DNA of 64,000 bases. Origin: Latrodectus hesperus. Taxonomy: Eukaryota; Arthropoda; Arachnida; Araneae; Theridiidae. This document shows positions 37,101-52,100 of this stretch, one piece after another. The notes beneath the pieces were generated by a model. That model had not been told where the DNA came from. It did not search any database and saw only the letters and a list, made by a program, of their open reading frames with translations. The stretch lies in NCBI GenBank assembly GCA_037975125.1, contig CM075857.1:68217899-68281898 (forward strand), in the 5' to 3' direction. Positions within the stretch are counted from its first letter, which is position 1. Each line of letters begins with the position of its first letter. The position numbers were made by a program, and so were the translations under genes.

Positions 37101-40100
37101 ATGTTAGATAAGATCAGAAAAGAATCACATTCCTCAGTTCTTTATAGTCATCCTAATCTACAGTAATGTCTCTTTATTCTAAAATTATATAAAAAGCCTC
37201 CATCCTATCTACTAATCACATTGAGAATCAAAGCTTTAAAGGAATAATTTTTCATAAAGGTTTTAAAATATTAATAAATTTTAATATTTGTAACTCACTA
37301 CTACATAAACTATTAAAAAAATTAATTATTGTATTTATTTAATAAATATTCTGTAATTTAAAGTCCACTCTGCCATGTTTGTATATCATTAGAAATTAGT
37401 GATTTAATGTATTATTTGTATTTATTTATTATTAAAATATTAGACCATATACGTTTATAAAGTTTAAAATTAATGCTAATTAAGTAAGATTTTAAATGTA
37501 ATTAGTTAATAGTAAAATGGTTAACAAAAATAGGTACATCTAGATTAAGAAATTTGATTATAAAAATTACTGAAGGATTATGCAATTCTGATAACTTTGT
37601 TTATTATGTTACTCTTTTGATGAAAAGTAAATAATTTGAAAAAGAACCTAGTTAAAATAATATCAAACATAATACAATGAAATAGGATACTATAAATTCT
37701 AAATAAGAAAATATCAAGTTATCAAAAGGATCAGAAATTTAACAATTTTGCCTCTTTATAAGCACTTTATGAAAAAATACAACATATTAATTTTTTGTGA
37801 TATAAATTTTATTGAGGAATTTAAAAAATGAACTTCCAATAATTTATTCAGAAAAAAGTTCTTGAAGATATGAAGGCTTTTAAAAATTTGCTTTCATTTT
37901 AATATCCATTTATTAAAAGCAGCAAAGCTTTGCAAAACAATTGAGTATAATAATTATATAACATTAACTATGAAGAATTAATTTTTACACTTAAAAGTAA
38001 ATTATTAATATACATATTTATGTTCTTTATTATTAAAACTTTTTGATCTTGACACATACATTGTGCTCTTATTTTTATTTTGATAGAAATAAACTGATGA
38101 AAACTGATTTTTTAAAAAAATTTTCAAATGGAAAGTACTCTCAGTAAATTTGACTATTTAGTACTTTTAACTCAAAAAAATACAATATACTGCTATAAAC
38201 AACACATTATGAAATATTATGCTTCAACTCATACTTCAAAATGATATCAAGCATTTGTTCTTAATAAAAAATGTTAAAATATAATGTTATTATAAAAGTC
38301 AAAATAATAATTTAATATTTGAGCTCGAAAAGCATATTTAATAACTACAAAGTCACAAAAAAATATAAATTAATTAGTTTTTACCAGAACATTTAACTGA
38401 GCAAAGATAATATGTTTAAGTTGCCCAAGAAAAAGCAGCTGCACAAAAGGATGAACAAGAAATGCTGAATACGTTAAACGAGCAAGAGGTACGAAAACAT
38501 TCCAAGAAAGGATTCCTTTTATTATACCTAGAATACAGGAGAAAATATAAAACAGCAGATAAATAGTTCATCAGTAATTGCTATGAGTGTTAATTTTAAG
38601 TTTCAGTAAGAAAGATGATGAATTATACTGTAATTAAATGTTGAAACATGGCTGATATACTTTTGTTGCACTCAATTTAGATCTAAGCATTTCTCGACAT
38701 ATTTTCTAGATATAATATTTTGTAAAGAGAATATTAAGCAATCAACAATATATGCATTAAATAGTTTAAAACACTTATATATTGTTTGCATAAAAATGTA
38801 GGCAGTAAATACTCTTATATTAATATTTTTATGACTTTTTTACATTTGCATTAAAATCTCCCACTATTTCTATTATTATGCCATAGCTACTTCTATTTAC
38901 TTTTGTTACATTTTACAAATCTAATCATATAATTTTTTCATGTTCAATGTAGTTATGATAATTCTTGAACTAAGATGGTTCATATTTTCAAGAACCTAGA
39001 AATATATTTCAGGATATTAAAATGATTCTGGCAGATAAATATATACTATTCTTCAAAAGATTCATTACTTAAGGAGACCAGATGCTATGCCTCAATTTAA
39101 TAAACATCTATCATGTGCTAGAAATCATGTTTAATACTTGCTAATTAACAATGAAAACTTATAATTTAGAAAAATCTTTATTAAGTTTTAATCATTTTTA
39201 ATACTGTAGTTAACTTTCACGTGAAAAAATATTTAAAAATTACACATTTACAAATAATTATAACTAATGAAATTCATGAATTACAAAATGCTTATATCAT
39301 AATTAGTAATGATGTAATTCATTATTAACTTTATGCCAAATATAAAACAAATATCAAGTCAACACTAATAAAATTAGTATAAAAGAAACATATTGAAAAT
39401 GTTTGCTTGGTAATGGAAAAATAATATTGCTTTTAAGAATTTATTTAAAATAATTTGATTCATGAAATTATAACACTTCTTTCACAGCGCTACAATCAGA
39501 GATTGCCTATAACTAGCTGAATAAAGTCACTACAAACGTTAATATTCTTATTCTTAAATTACCCATCTTAATTTTCATGATCTTTAAATCCTTGTTGGTA
39601 ACATCCAACCATCCTTATTTTGTGTTTTCCTCTGGATCTATGATTCAAAAGTTCCAACTAGTAATTTTTCTCAAAACCTTATTTGCATTGATTCTTTTAT
39701 TATGGCTCAACTATGCAAAATGCTAAGATTTAATAAATAGAATGATGTTTTCTTGTTTGATTAGATGATCAAGTTCATGATCCTTCCTAATTCTACACTG
39801 CAAATTAGTTTGTTCATTTTTCTTGAAATTTTTCTTTTTAAAATTAATAAGATGCATTTGTCATTATTTCTCTATTGTATTTTATTATAGGCCTGATAAC
39901 AGTTTTATAAATCATTTTAAAAAGCGTTGGTAAGGTGTTTATTTTTAACTTAATACAAATAATAGCATTCACTTTCTTTTTGAATTCTGAAATTAATTTC
40001 TTCAGGTCTAATTTCTTCAGAGATAAAGTTGAAAGGGTATCCAGTTTATTAATTTTAGTATACAATCATTTACTAAAATTAATAAACTGGATACCCTTTC

Positions 40101-43100
40101 AACTTTATCTGCTATAAGTGCTGTTCTCTATAAATTTTACTCTGTGCTCATAAATAATATGACCAAACTCTTCTGCAGCTTTCATAAGCTGGCTTGCTAA
40201 AGTAATTACTAAAAGTCTCCCTTCCCATGTAGACATTGCGGGTAACGAATTGGCTGACGCCCTAACAAAAAGAGGTACTGACGAGCCTTTGCTTACTCCG
40301 GCATCTCTTACCTATTCTGAACTATACTCTAGACAGAAAGGCCTTGTTCGGTCAGCATTTGCCATTCCCCCGTGCACCATTGGTACCAGGGTAATCGTCC
40401 TGGCGGATCTCTATCCCTCCGGTGCAGCAGACTGGAACAAACTACAATAACTCGTTTTCGAAGTGGCCACCTAAGATCATTGGCATTTAACAACAAAGAA
40501 AAGAAATTTCCAATTTGCGCTAAGTGTTTCAAAAGCCAAGCCACTCCGGATCATATCTTTGAGTGCTTGGGACTCGATAAAGATCTTCTGGAGCGACCAT
40601 TATTGGTCATTGATTTCCTGAGAGTGTACAATATCATAGACTTGGTCTAGCGCTGCTAGACAACAGGGATCAGCAACAACATTAAAAGTCTACTTCTACT
40701 TAAAATAACAATATATCAGGAAAAGCAAATGAATGAATAGTTTTAGTAACATAAGAATCTCTCAAAGCAATCTGACAAATAATAACATTGAGTGCTACAA
40801 CAAAAAATAATGGCGATAAGGAATCACCTAGCCAAACACCGACTAATTATTTCTATTAAATTTAAGCAATACTTCCTTTTTTCATCTATTTAAATTGATT
40901 GAAAAATCAAATATTTAAAGTTTCTAGATTCATTAACATTTTTGTAGCAATATTAAAAAAATCATTCAATTTGCATAAATTTATATTAAATACTTTTCAA
41001 TCAATTTACAAAGTTTGACAATACATTTTCTTTTCAAAGCATTAGTGAAATTTTCAATTTGCCTTCTCATATATTATTTGAATAACTTATTATTGATTAA
41101 CAGATGATTCCTTATTTTACATTAAATTCTATGTAATCTATATTGAAAATATCTTTCAATAATTTCTTGCACAAAAATATACATAAGGAATTTTTTTCAT
41201 GGTTGATTAGAGTTGTGTCCAGAAAGTAAAATGGATCTGTGACTATCAAAGACGGCTTCAGCCAATTATAATATATTCTCTGAGTAGAGATAGCCACATG
41301 AAATGGATATTCTCTGATGTCCTGGAGAGATACTGGTATATAACATACTAGATGTCCTGGAGAGATTACAATTGAATTTTTCCTTATGAAAAGTAATTAA
41401 CTAGGTCTATATGGTTTTCATCATAACTGATAATTTATGGGGTAAATTCTATTCTAATCTCAAAAACGTATAAACATTGCACATCAGAAGAGCTAACTTA
41501 GTTAAATATTTTAACAAAATCTATAGCTATGACCCACATCCTTTTACAGAACCTCCTTGTATTTACAGACTGGACAACTGGTGGAGTAATCAAAGATTAA
41601 AGAAATTCGCCCCTTTTAGCCTGGCAGAATCTCAAAACATGTTTTCACGAATTGAACCTCAATCTTTAAGATCTTATTTTGATCCCTCAGAGGGAATGCC
41701 AAGAGTCATCTTTCACTTTGATCTGAATTCTATTATAAACAAGAAAACTCAGATTGGAGATCATCTTAGACAATTCGCACTGGAAATTATTAATTGCATT
41801 CCCTGTGATGCAGTGCAAATGTATACTGATGGTAGTCTTATAAAAGAGTGTACTAAGAGCGAAGTCTATATTAAAACCCCTCAATCTGAAATTACTCTGA
41901 AGCAAAGTAACCCTGACACTTGTTCAGTCTTCAGAAGTGAGTTGATAATGATTAAGGTGGGACTTGCTGCAATCATTTCCAGCAACTGTGATTTTGGAAA
42001 ACTTTGGATTTTGTCAGATAACTGCAGTGCACTGCAACATCTCAGTGACTAGTCCTCTATAAAGTATTAAACAAGTTTATCTATTCTACTGAAATTGAAA
42101 ATGATCTCCCAAGACCATGATGTAAATCTCCAATGGATTCCATCCCATGTAAATATTAGTGGCATTAAGTCCACAGATGTACTGGCCAAAGAGGGCAGTG
42201 AGGAAGATACACCCACTGGTTCATCACTTACATATCAGGAACTTTAATGAAAAATCTAGACTTCATTCAATCTGGCAAATTCCACTAACACACCAATGGC
42301 ACTTTGGAACATCTCCTGGAACTCATCTGGAAGTAAAATGTGACCGAAAATCTCAAACTGCCTTGGTCAGATTCTCAAGTAGGCATATAAAATGTTTATT
42401 GTTTGAAGGTGGTACAAAAATTTATCTCACTTGTAAAAAATTCTGTGGCCATCCAGCCTCACCGAAACATATTCTGGTTTGCGTTGTACTTTCCTGGGAG
42501 GATTTATCCTCAGATTCCCTGCTAGTCATTGACTTTCTAACTGTCAACAATTTAATGGAGTTGATCTAACAAATGTCAAACCCTTAAAATGGATAAGCCA
42601 AAAACAACAACACAAAAAGTATAACATTGGTTGGTGGATAACATAAATTTTTCTTGTTTTCTTTGGCTATCATAGAATGACAAATTTTGATTCTGATAGT
42701 AGACACATGAATGTTACACTAATCAACATATGTGACTCAATTATTAACATGCAATAGTAAAGAAAAGTGAAATTTGTTCATTTTTACAAGATAATGTATC
42801 TATAGATATTGTCCTATAACAAATTAAATAGAAGAAAGCAATGATACAGCAATTTTGAAACCTTTTGCATAAAACAAAAATCAAAAGCAATTAATAATCT
42901 TTTAAAAATTTTTATCTTTTGTTATCATGAATTAAGAATTACATTCCAGTGGATGGCAATAGGTACAAACCATTTGCATAAATTTGGAAAACAATATAAC
43001 TTTCTGATACAGGTGCCCATGAAAAGAGATAATTCAATAAAAAATATATATATAATTGTATAATTTTTTATAATCAGACTAAATATGGGCTCAACATGGG

Positions 43101-46100
43101 CTATAGGCAAGATCATTCTCTTGAGGCAGGAGTTCATGGGTTTGATTTCAAGCACTGTTGAACAATGAAGGATATTGTTGTGCATCTGTTTTCTGCTTTC
43201 AGGGAATGTGTTTAGTTTAATTTGTTGGTCACTTAATGCTATATTTTGCTCATAAAAGTTAATTAGATCAGAATTTACTGTATAAAATCTATTTCAAATC
43301 GCAACAAATATTGAATTCAGCACACAAAGTATTGAACTGAAAGCTAGAGTGTTAAACATTTGACTGACAGTTTGACAAAATGGGTTGTTTTTTGTTTTAC
43401 AATAGGGCTACAGTGGACTGGTTGGTTAGAGCATCGTTCTCATTATAAAAAGGTAGTGAGTTCAAATACCAGCTTAACTGAAAATCCCTCATGTTGGCTA
43501 AAAGCAGATGGGGCATGTTAAATACACCGTGGTCATAAATGGCCTCAAAGTGAAATGATTCCTCTGGGGGCAGCAGATTAAGCTTTGGATGTCTTCTGCT
43601 TAGTCCCTTTAAAATGAGAAATAAATTTGTTTGAGTTAAATTTGTATGTTATAGTTTTCTATCATATTTAAAAATCGAAGTCTAACAAACTAGAACAACT
43701 CTTTATTTCAACAAAAAATAAAGGTAAATCTACAAGCAATATTTATTGTAACAATCAGAAATAAAATAAATCAAAATAGGATATGTTATCTTACTTGCTT
43801 CACCATTCAAACAAAGATATACCATCCACAATAATGCTAAAGACCAGAACAATCGGTGTGTACCCCCATATAATACTGATTCTGTTACAGTAGCAATACG
43901 AGCACGATGATTCCATATATAAGGAAGAAATATTGTAATCATGCCAAACAAAATGGCCATACATGAACCAAAAAGTTTCTTCAGCTGAAAAAATAATATT
44001 ATTGTTAAGAAAAACAGATAAAAAATCTCCAGAACTGAATTTATCAAAAACTTCACTAAACTCAAATTTTTGAATTGATAATATTGTCAAAGTAAATAGT
44101 CAGTGAGACAATATTTTCATTGCATGGTCAATAATAAAATAACTTTAGCTTAAATTTTCTTTTTTTTAAATTACTTTATAAAAATGTGTGATGTTAATAA
44201 AAAATTTTCATGCAATTGCCATATTTTTTCTCAATATAAATATGTATCACTAGAAAAAACAGTTTTGAAGATATCTAGAAGGAAAAAAGGTAACCACTGT
44301 TGAACTGAATGCAAAACTTCTTACCATAAACTAAAAGGTTAAATATGAAAACTACATTACAAAAAATCTTTACATAACAAGCTTCTCTTTTAACAAGTAA
44401 TGAGCAAAACAAGTGTAAAAAGAATGTGATGTTTTGCATAACAAGTGACAATGGAAAGGCAAGTCAAAAACTGTGCATATGCTACATCAGTTTGTGCTAA
44501 TTACTCGTTTCAGTAGCATCCTAGTGATAACATACTATTTTTAAGATAATTGATTTTCTCAATCATATTATTACAAGTACAGGAACAAAAATTAATTTAA
44601 CTAACTATTACGAAGATAATCAGGAAACAGATTAAATTGTGAGAAGTCTGATAAACCCTTGCAAAAATGTCGCAAATGGAAGACCCATAAGAAAACAGCT
44701 TTAACAAAAATAGTCCAGAATGAAACATCAAATCACTGAAAAGCGAAAATGAGGTCTAAGCTTAACTAATTTAGCACACACAAATAATCGGTCTTCATCA
44801 ACAGTTTGCAATATTCTTAAAAACGATGACAAGACTAAGGAGATAGATGATTTACAGGGAGTAACAAGAATATTTACGTAATGGAAACATATTCTTAGCA
44901 GATCTTGAAAGGTTGCTTCTCATATGGATAAACGAAAAGCATTTACAAGGTGATACTATTAACAAGAATATAACTTGTGCAGATGGCAAAAACGATTTTT
45001 TGTCAACCTCATAAATCATTAATATAGGATTATTAATGACCATAAAAGTATTTAAAAGTCATAAATAGTTCAAGAAGCTCAAGACTAGAACTGATATCCA
45101 CAGCATTGTGAGGAATGGGGAACCAGCAAGTTCCTACATAAAAGCAACAGAGAACTTCATCAGCAATTTCAAGAAGCTCATAAACTCTGAAGGTTACTGG
45201 CCACAAAATGCTTTTAAGTGTGTTGAAACAGCTCTCTTCTGGAAAAAGATTTTTAAGTTCATATATACATACAGCAGAGGAGAATGCACTGCCAGGCCGC
45301 ATGCCAACAAATGACCACCTGACATTGTTATTCTGTGACAATGCAAAACGCGATTAATAATGAACCACTGATTGTTTACCATTCAGGAGCTCCACAAATC
45401 TTCAATAAATACAAAATCCAGAAGGTAAAGGGGACATAGAAGTCAAACAAAAAGGTTTGAATGATATATGAACTTTCTACTGTGTAAATAAAAAAATATT
45501 TAGTTCTTCTATAAAAAATAGAGATGAACCTGCCATTCTAAGTCTTGCTTGTTATGGATAATGCTCCTTCCTATTCTCCAAGATTATAAGATGCCCTCCC
45601 AGGAGAATTTAAGTTCATCAGGATCTAGTTTCTGCCACCCAGCATCACTCCATAACTCCAGCCCATGAACCAGTACAGTACTTCTAACTTTAAGATTTCT
45701 GCAAGCTTATTGTCAATAATGCCAATATGATGTCAAATCCAACAAAACATGTTAAATCCTTTATATAATGTCGTTAAAATGGTCTCATTGTATAATCACA
45801 TTCATACTAGTATGATTTTGATTATACAATTAGACTAAATATTCCATCTATACAAGATGCAATATTTTCAATGATAATTGGATTGTATCAGTTCAAGGCA
45901 TGCAAGAGAGCAATTACTTTGACTTAGGAAGAAAATATGAAGTATATAATTGTAAATTTATTTTCAACAATATCACAACCAACATAGTTACTTGATTTTG
46001 AGATATTAGTAAATACAGAAATGCAGGATGATAATGTATGTAAGAGAACATCTTTTGTAAAATAAGAGATGTAGCAACTTTACAACATCCAGTAAAAAGA

Positions 46101-49100
46101 TGATAATAGTCATGTCTGAAGCTCGAAATTTCAAAGCATCTGTAATTTGTATTTTTAAACTCATATGAAGATAGATGAGAGTTAATACAGCTATAAAATA
46201 ATGATATATTATGCCTGCATTATATATTCTCTTTAGAGAAGAGCAATCACAGATCTCAAAAGATGTTGTGATGAGGATAATATTTTAAAATTTAGAAACA
46301 ATTGCTAACCTCTCAGATTAAAAGGTAATTGGTTGCAAATCACATAAAAGCACTGAATAGAAGAAATCTGAAATGCTCCAGAACAGATTTGCAAAACTAA
46401 ATGATGTATATGCATCAATCAGCTTTTTATAATAAAAAATTTATCTGATCCATAAATTGCAGTCCATAAGCAATTCAAAATAGAATAACCTATTGACATA
46501 CACAAAAAAATGTTTTATTAGAAGTATTAAAGAGCATTGTGAGAATATTTAGCAGCCTTCAAACCTCTTAAGCAAATCTAAAATTTGAAGTAGGAAAATT
46601 TATATTTAATCAAATACTATCCCAAGAAAAAATATGATTAATTATAAGAATAGCTACACTTAATATCTTAATTTCTGAATCAGAATGACACCTGAGCTTT
46701 ATGCAAAAATGGACACAATTACTTTTGTAAGGCGATAAAATATGCCGTTTTTACTACAACATGCAACAAGATTAATAACAGCAGTTTGTAATTGTCGTTC
46801 AATCAGTCACAAGTTGGAGTATGTAGATCATCAATGTTCATCCAATTTGAGACTGGCAAAGTGTAGGTAGATCATCAGCATATGATTTATAGCTAGATAG
46901 TTGCTGATGTAAATATTAAAAACGATAACATTTTAGACCCTTCTCTAAGGAATATCCTCAGAATGGATAAAACAGATAATACATGAATATTAACAAATGA
47001 GAGTTTAAAAAGTTCTGAATAAAAAAACATAAATTTCCTCTGAAATTAAAACAATACAAAATACAAAGAATTCCATAAAGCATTCAGTGTCTTTGATAAA
47101 AATCCTTTTCCTTATCAAAGGCACTGAATGAGGTCTGTGTAAAAGCATTCTTAATTTGTATCTTTAGGTATAACATATTATTAAGAGTGGATCAACCTTT
47201 ACAGAATTAATTTTGATTCAGTAATAAATACTGATTATCAACAAGTACATAAACAAGATGGGCGTTGACCATACTCTCAAGTGTCACACGGCAACTCCTC
47301 AATGAAATTGGACAGTAGTTCTGAGGATATATTGGATCTTTCTTGGGTTTCAGTATTATTAATTTATAACAAAGAGTGGGATAAACATCTTCATAGCATA
47401 TTCTACTGAGTAGAATAAGAATGTTCATTAAGGAATGGTTAAAATGGCAGAGAAACTTATTAAATGCATCTTTTCTCTTTCTCTCCCAGGCTAGTATTTT
47501 TAGTTTGGGATATTGTTCTTTGTAGTTCCAGCGTTGAGAAATTACAGTTATGTGGGTGAACGATTATATCAGAAAATTTTATAAACTTCTTTTAAGCTTG
47601 CTGCTTGGTCCAGAAAAATTTGGGATCAAAAGTTTTTGGATTAGATATTCTAGCAAAAGTTTCTCCTAAAAGATTGGAAATATATTGAAAAAAATATATG
47701 TGACTGCTCATGTTCATTATATTAGAATAGAAAAATCCTGATATAAATGATAATACTGAGTCACACATATATACTGCTTTAATATTCCTCCAAAACTGTT
47801 TGCTAGAAATTGATGATGTGATGATAGAGATGTATCTTATTCAGATTCTTTTTAATTATTTTGTCATTGACCAGCAAAAGCTTTAGCTTATTTTAAAAGG
47901 TGTAAGGTCTTCTGTAGTAAAACACCTATGAAGGATAGCCCAGTTTTATTTATTTTTTCCTATATGATGCTTGGCACCTATTATTACACCATGATTAATG
48001 ACATTTGCATGGAATCGGAGAGCACTTGGAAACCATGCTTTTAGCAGCATCAAGAAATGCATCAGTAGCTTTTCACACAGCATCAATCTTCTCACTTCTA
48101 AGCATGCTGCAAATAATCACAGCTAATTAAGTTAAATGTGCTCAATCTGCACAATAGTAAGATTAGGAAGAATTGTAGTCCATTTATATCAGCTTCAATT
48201 ATAATTAAAGGAAAAGGATTGCTGTTATATAAATCATTTTCAATAATGAAATTCAATAAAAGTAGAATTTAAGGAAAACAGTTGTCTAAATCGAATGAAC
48301 GGAAAGGTTTTAATTGTTGAAGAACTAAAAAAGTATCTTGATCACATCGCAAACCATGAGGCCCTACAAGGGGATGTAAAACAACAGCATGAGTGCTAAC
48401 CTGGCCTAGTACTTCTTGATACATTCTTAAAATCCCCTTATTATAGGATAACAGCATAAGTGCTAGCTGTACTTTTTAATGCATTTCTGAAGTAGCCTCC
48501 ATCCTGTTTATATCATATAACAGATGTATGATTGTTTGATCCATGTAATCAGATTGAGATTTGCTGAGAACCACAATACACTTCCTGTTTACTAGAAGCG
48601 GAGGTCAAAATAATGAAATGGTCAATGAGAGCCCCACTTATTTGGAAGAACAAGCATTCTGGTTGAATGATATAAATGAACATTTAATTTTTGCTGATTA
48701 TAGGGTGGCACATCATTCCAATTTAATTTATGTATAGAAACAATTCTGATCAGTTTATTGTTTATAATCTGACTTAAATATTTTGCTCATTAATTGGACA
48801 GAGAAGAAAAATGTAAACAAAGAGCTTAATTCCTCAACTTCATTGCATTTCTGATAGCTATCAAAAGTTGTTTTTTGTAACAAAGTGATTTTTTATTGCT
48901 GTACTATCAGCTCTGCTAATATTTACTATGTTTTCAGAAATATTTTCCATGATTTTAATCACATTTTTAGAAACCTGGACTGTATTATTATAGCGAGAAA
49001 GTTTACTTATCAGAAAATTAATATATTTAAATGATATATGATCTGATAAATTGTGCAGATGAAAGTGATTCACTTTTTACAAAAGATAAAAAAAAATTAT

Positions 49101-52100
49101 TCTAGTAATTCTAATAAAAAATGCAGCACATTTTATGACTGCAAAATCTAGAACTTAGCATTTGTTTTAAGATTTTCTCAGAGCAAGTCTTAGTTCTGAA
49201 TTTCATTATTTGTTCTTATAAATAATTTTTGTTGATTTATTGTTTCAATTTAGAAATTTATTAATTTTATCATTTAAAAAATAAAATAATTTGAATAACA
49301 TTTTCAAAAATTATTTCACAAGGTAAATGAATTTTCATCATTTATTTTTAGATCTAATTTACTTGCCTCGAAGACTGAAATCTTCTGCAAATTTTCTGGA
49401 TATTTTTTTTTAATTTCTGGTATTTATGATTAAACAAAATTCATAGAGACTTCACGCAGTACACCTATTCCACGATTATTTAAATGGTAAAATTATACCT
49501 TTGAATTAGTGTTACAGTTGAATTGAATCATGGAACAGTTTAAAATGTATCATGGAACTATCATTACCACTGATAATGATTTGACCATAGAGATAAGCAA
49601 CAGGCAAATAAATGCTATCATGCCTCAAAAACCAACTAAAATCTCACTTTATGAAATTAAAAATAAAAATTAACATTGATAAACATTAATTCAATCAATC
49701 TTGCATTACGGGAGTAAAAGCTTGGCAATAACAAAACTAAATCAAAGGAAAAAAATTAACCTTTGAGCACAAAATTTTAAAAAAATGTTGCAGTCCATTA
49801 AAATAATAACTGGAGATCCTTGTTTAATTTGGAAATTTATCACAAGTACAAGCAATCCGATATTGTTTAAAATCATAAAATGCAATAGACTACAAAGGCT
49901 TAGACATTTATTCTGATCTGACAATTCAAACCCAGTAAGAAAGCTCACTCTTATTAATCCCATGGAAAACAAGACAAGAAAGACTATCAATTAGGTGGTT
50001 TGACTCGGTGGAAAAAGACTTTAATTTGATAAATAAAGGAAACTGGAGGAGTCATATTATGAATAGGACCCCATGGCAACAACTATTAAGAACAGAATTG
50101 GTCTATAACAGCCTGTAGTGCTGTAAAAGAGGAGATGATTTTTCTATATAGATATTTTATACTTTTATAAAGCAATAATAGGCTCAAGAATCTTCTTGCT
50201 AATCACACTGGATAGCATAAAATCAAAACAAATTACAAGCTTAGAAAATTGCAATTTATATAAACAATGGTCTTAACAACTTTTTAAAGTCATGGATAAT
50301 TTCTATATTCAAACTATTACAAATTATCTAAATTTCTTCCAACATGTTTTTAAAAGAATTAAGAAAGTCACTTAAATGATAGTTTTAATTAAATTGCACA
50401 AAGAGGTTTTAATAAACATATTTAATTACAGATTAAATTTATGTTTGCGTTTACAAACATGAATGAGAAAATATTTAAAAATTAAACAAATGCACACCAA
50501 ATTAAAAATATCTGTGATAAGTACTTACTCCTGATAAATTTTTCTTTTTTTTTGCTGCAATTAAATACCCAGCAATCATACCAACGCAATATGGAGTCAC
50601 ATGATTAAGCGTTTGGATATGATTCATATAAGTAAAGTAAGTACGATCACTGTAATAAAAGACATTTTTCAACATTACACAAGCACTAAAATTATAACAA
50701 AAAGTTTTTGGAAAATAATCAAAAATTCTAAATATTTTTAAATTAAAAAAATTTAAAATAAAGCTTTTCCAGCATTACATTAGTATCACTATATTAATGT
50801 TATTTCTTAGAAGGAAATAAGCTTTAAAAGTAAAATTATAAAGTGATGTGTTTATAAAATAAGAAAATAAAATTCTTAATAGTTAAGAAATGTTACTTTT
50901 TCATTACTAATAGTTTAATATGAGTGCAAAAAAAATTAAATTTAGATTAAATAACTTTTCAAACTGGTTGCTTAAAATTTTTCTTTCAAACAGAGTTAAT
51001 TATTGTAGACATAATTATGACATAACAAGTATAAAAATTATAACATGAAAATTTTTTAGAAAATAATCAGAAATTCTAAGATTTCCTGTAAGCAAAATAA
51101 TTTTAAATGTAAATTTTCTATCATCACATTAGCAAAGCATTCTAGATGAGCTCAATAAATTTATATTTGAGATTTAAATCACCAATTAAGTATCTCAAAT
51201 CAGACGAATGTCTTCAAACCATGAAGTAACTGTTATTCAGTAGAAAGTCACTTTGTCATACTACAATTTCAAAAACCATCAGAATGCATAGTAGAAATAA
51301 ATAAATATAAAACAGATAGATTACATGCTCTATCAGAATTTAGAGCTTTCTCTAGCCATAACTGGGTTCCTAAATCATATCAGATGCTTACAATTCATAT
51401 CATAACAAAGACTTCATTACACTGGATTGCTCCCTGTTGACATGTAAGGAAAATAAACTCATGGGATTTATTCCATACTCTCAAATACTCATCTTCCTGG
51501 TAATTGGAAACAAATTTCAACAGACCAGACAATGTATTCTCAATCACTGATAGTCCAGTTCTGTTGGATCCATGCAAGATGTAAAGCTTTACATAGTGGC
51601 CAGGCCAAACAATATTTTAAAACATTTAATAACCATAGCATAAATTGCTCTATGGGAAGATTTCAGACATTAAATCCTAGTCACAAGTCCCAAAATCTCT
51701 CAAAACCACACAAAAAGATATGAACAACTTTCTTCTGTTTTCAGTGGCTGAAATAAAATGCAAAGTCTTTCTCAACTGTTTTTTTTTCTGACCACAACAC
51801 AGTATTCTAGACAACAATACTCTTATGTGCCTTCAACTTCAAAAGCATACATCAATGATGGTTCTCATTGAATTTCTCACACCGACATTTATTCATGACC
51901 TAGCATTGAACTCTTCAGCAAATTAAGTAAATGATGCACATTTACCATCTTTAAGAATTCTTCTATGAAAATAATTTTTACTTGAATAGTCGATTTTGCT
52001 ACAATTCTTAAGCACTTGAACAATTAATGAAATTATTACTATGATTTTAAGCAAATCAGCTTCTATTGATGAGTCAAAAGTCACTTGCATATTATCTCTC

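Noticed and set aside
43800..44090. Second minus-strand frame overlapping host exon 5.
   Set aside because: The other frame matches the NRF-6 family and joins its neighbours in phase; this one is a shadow.
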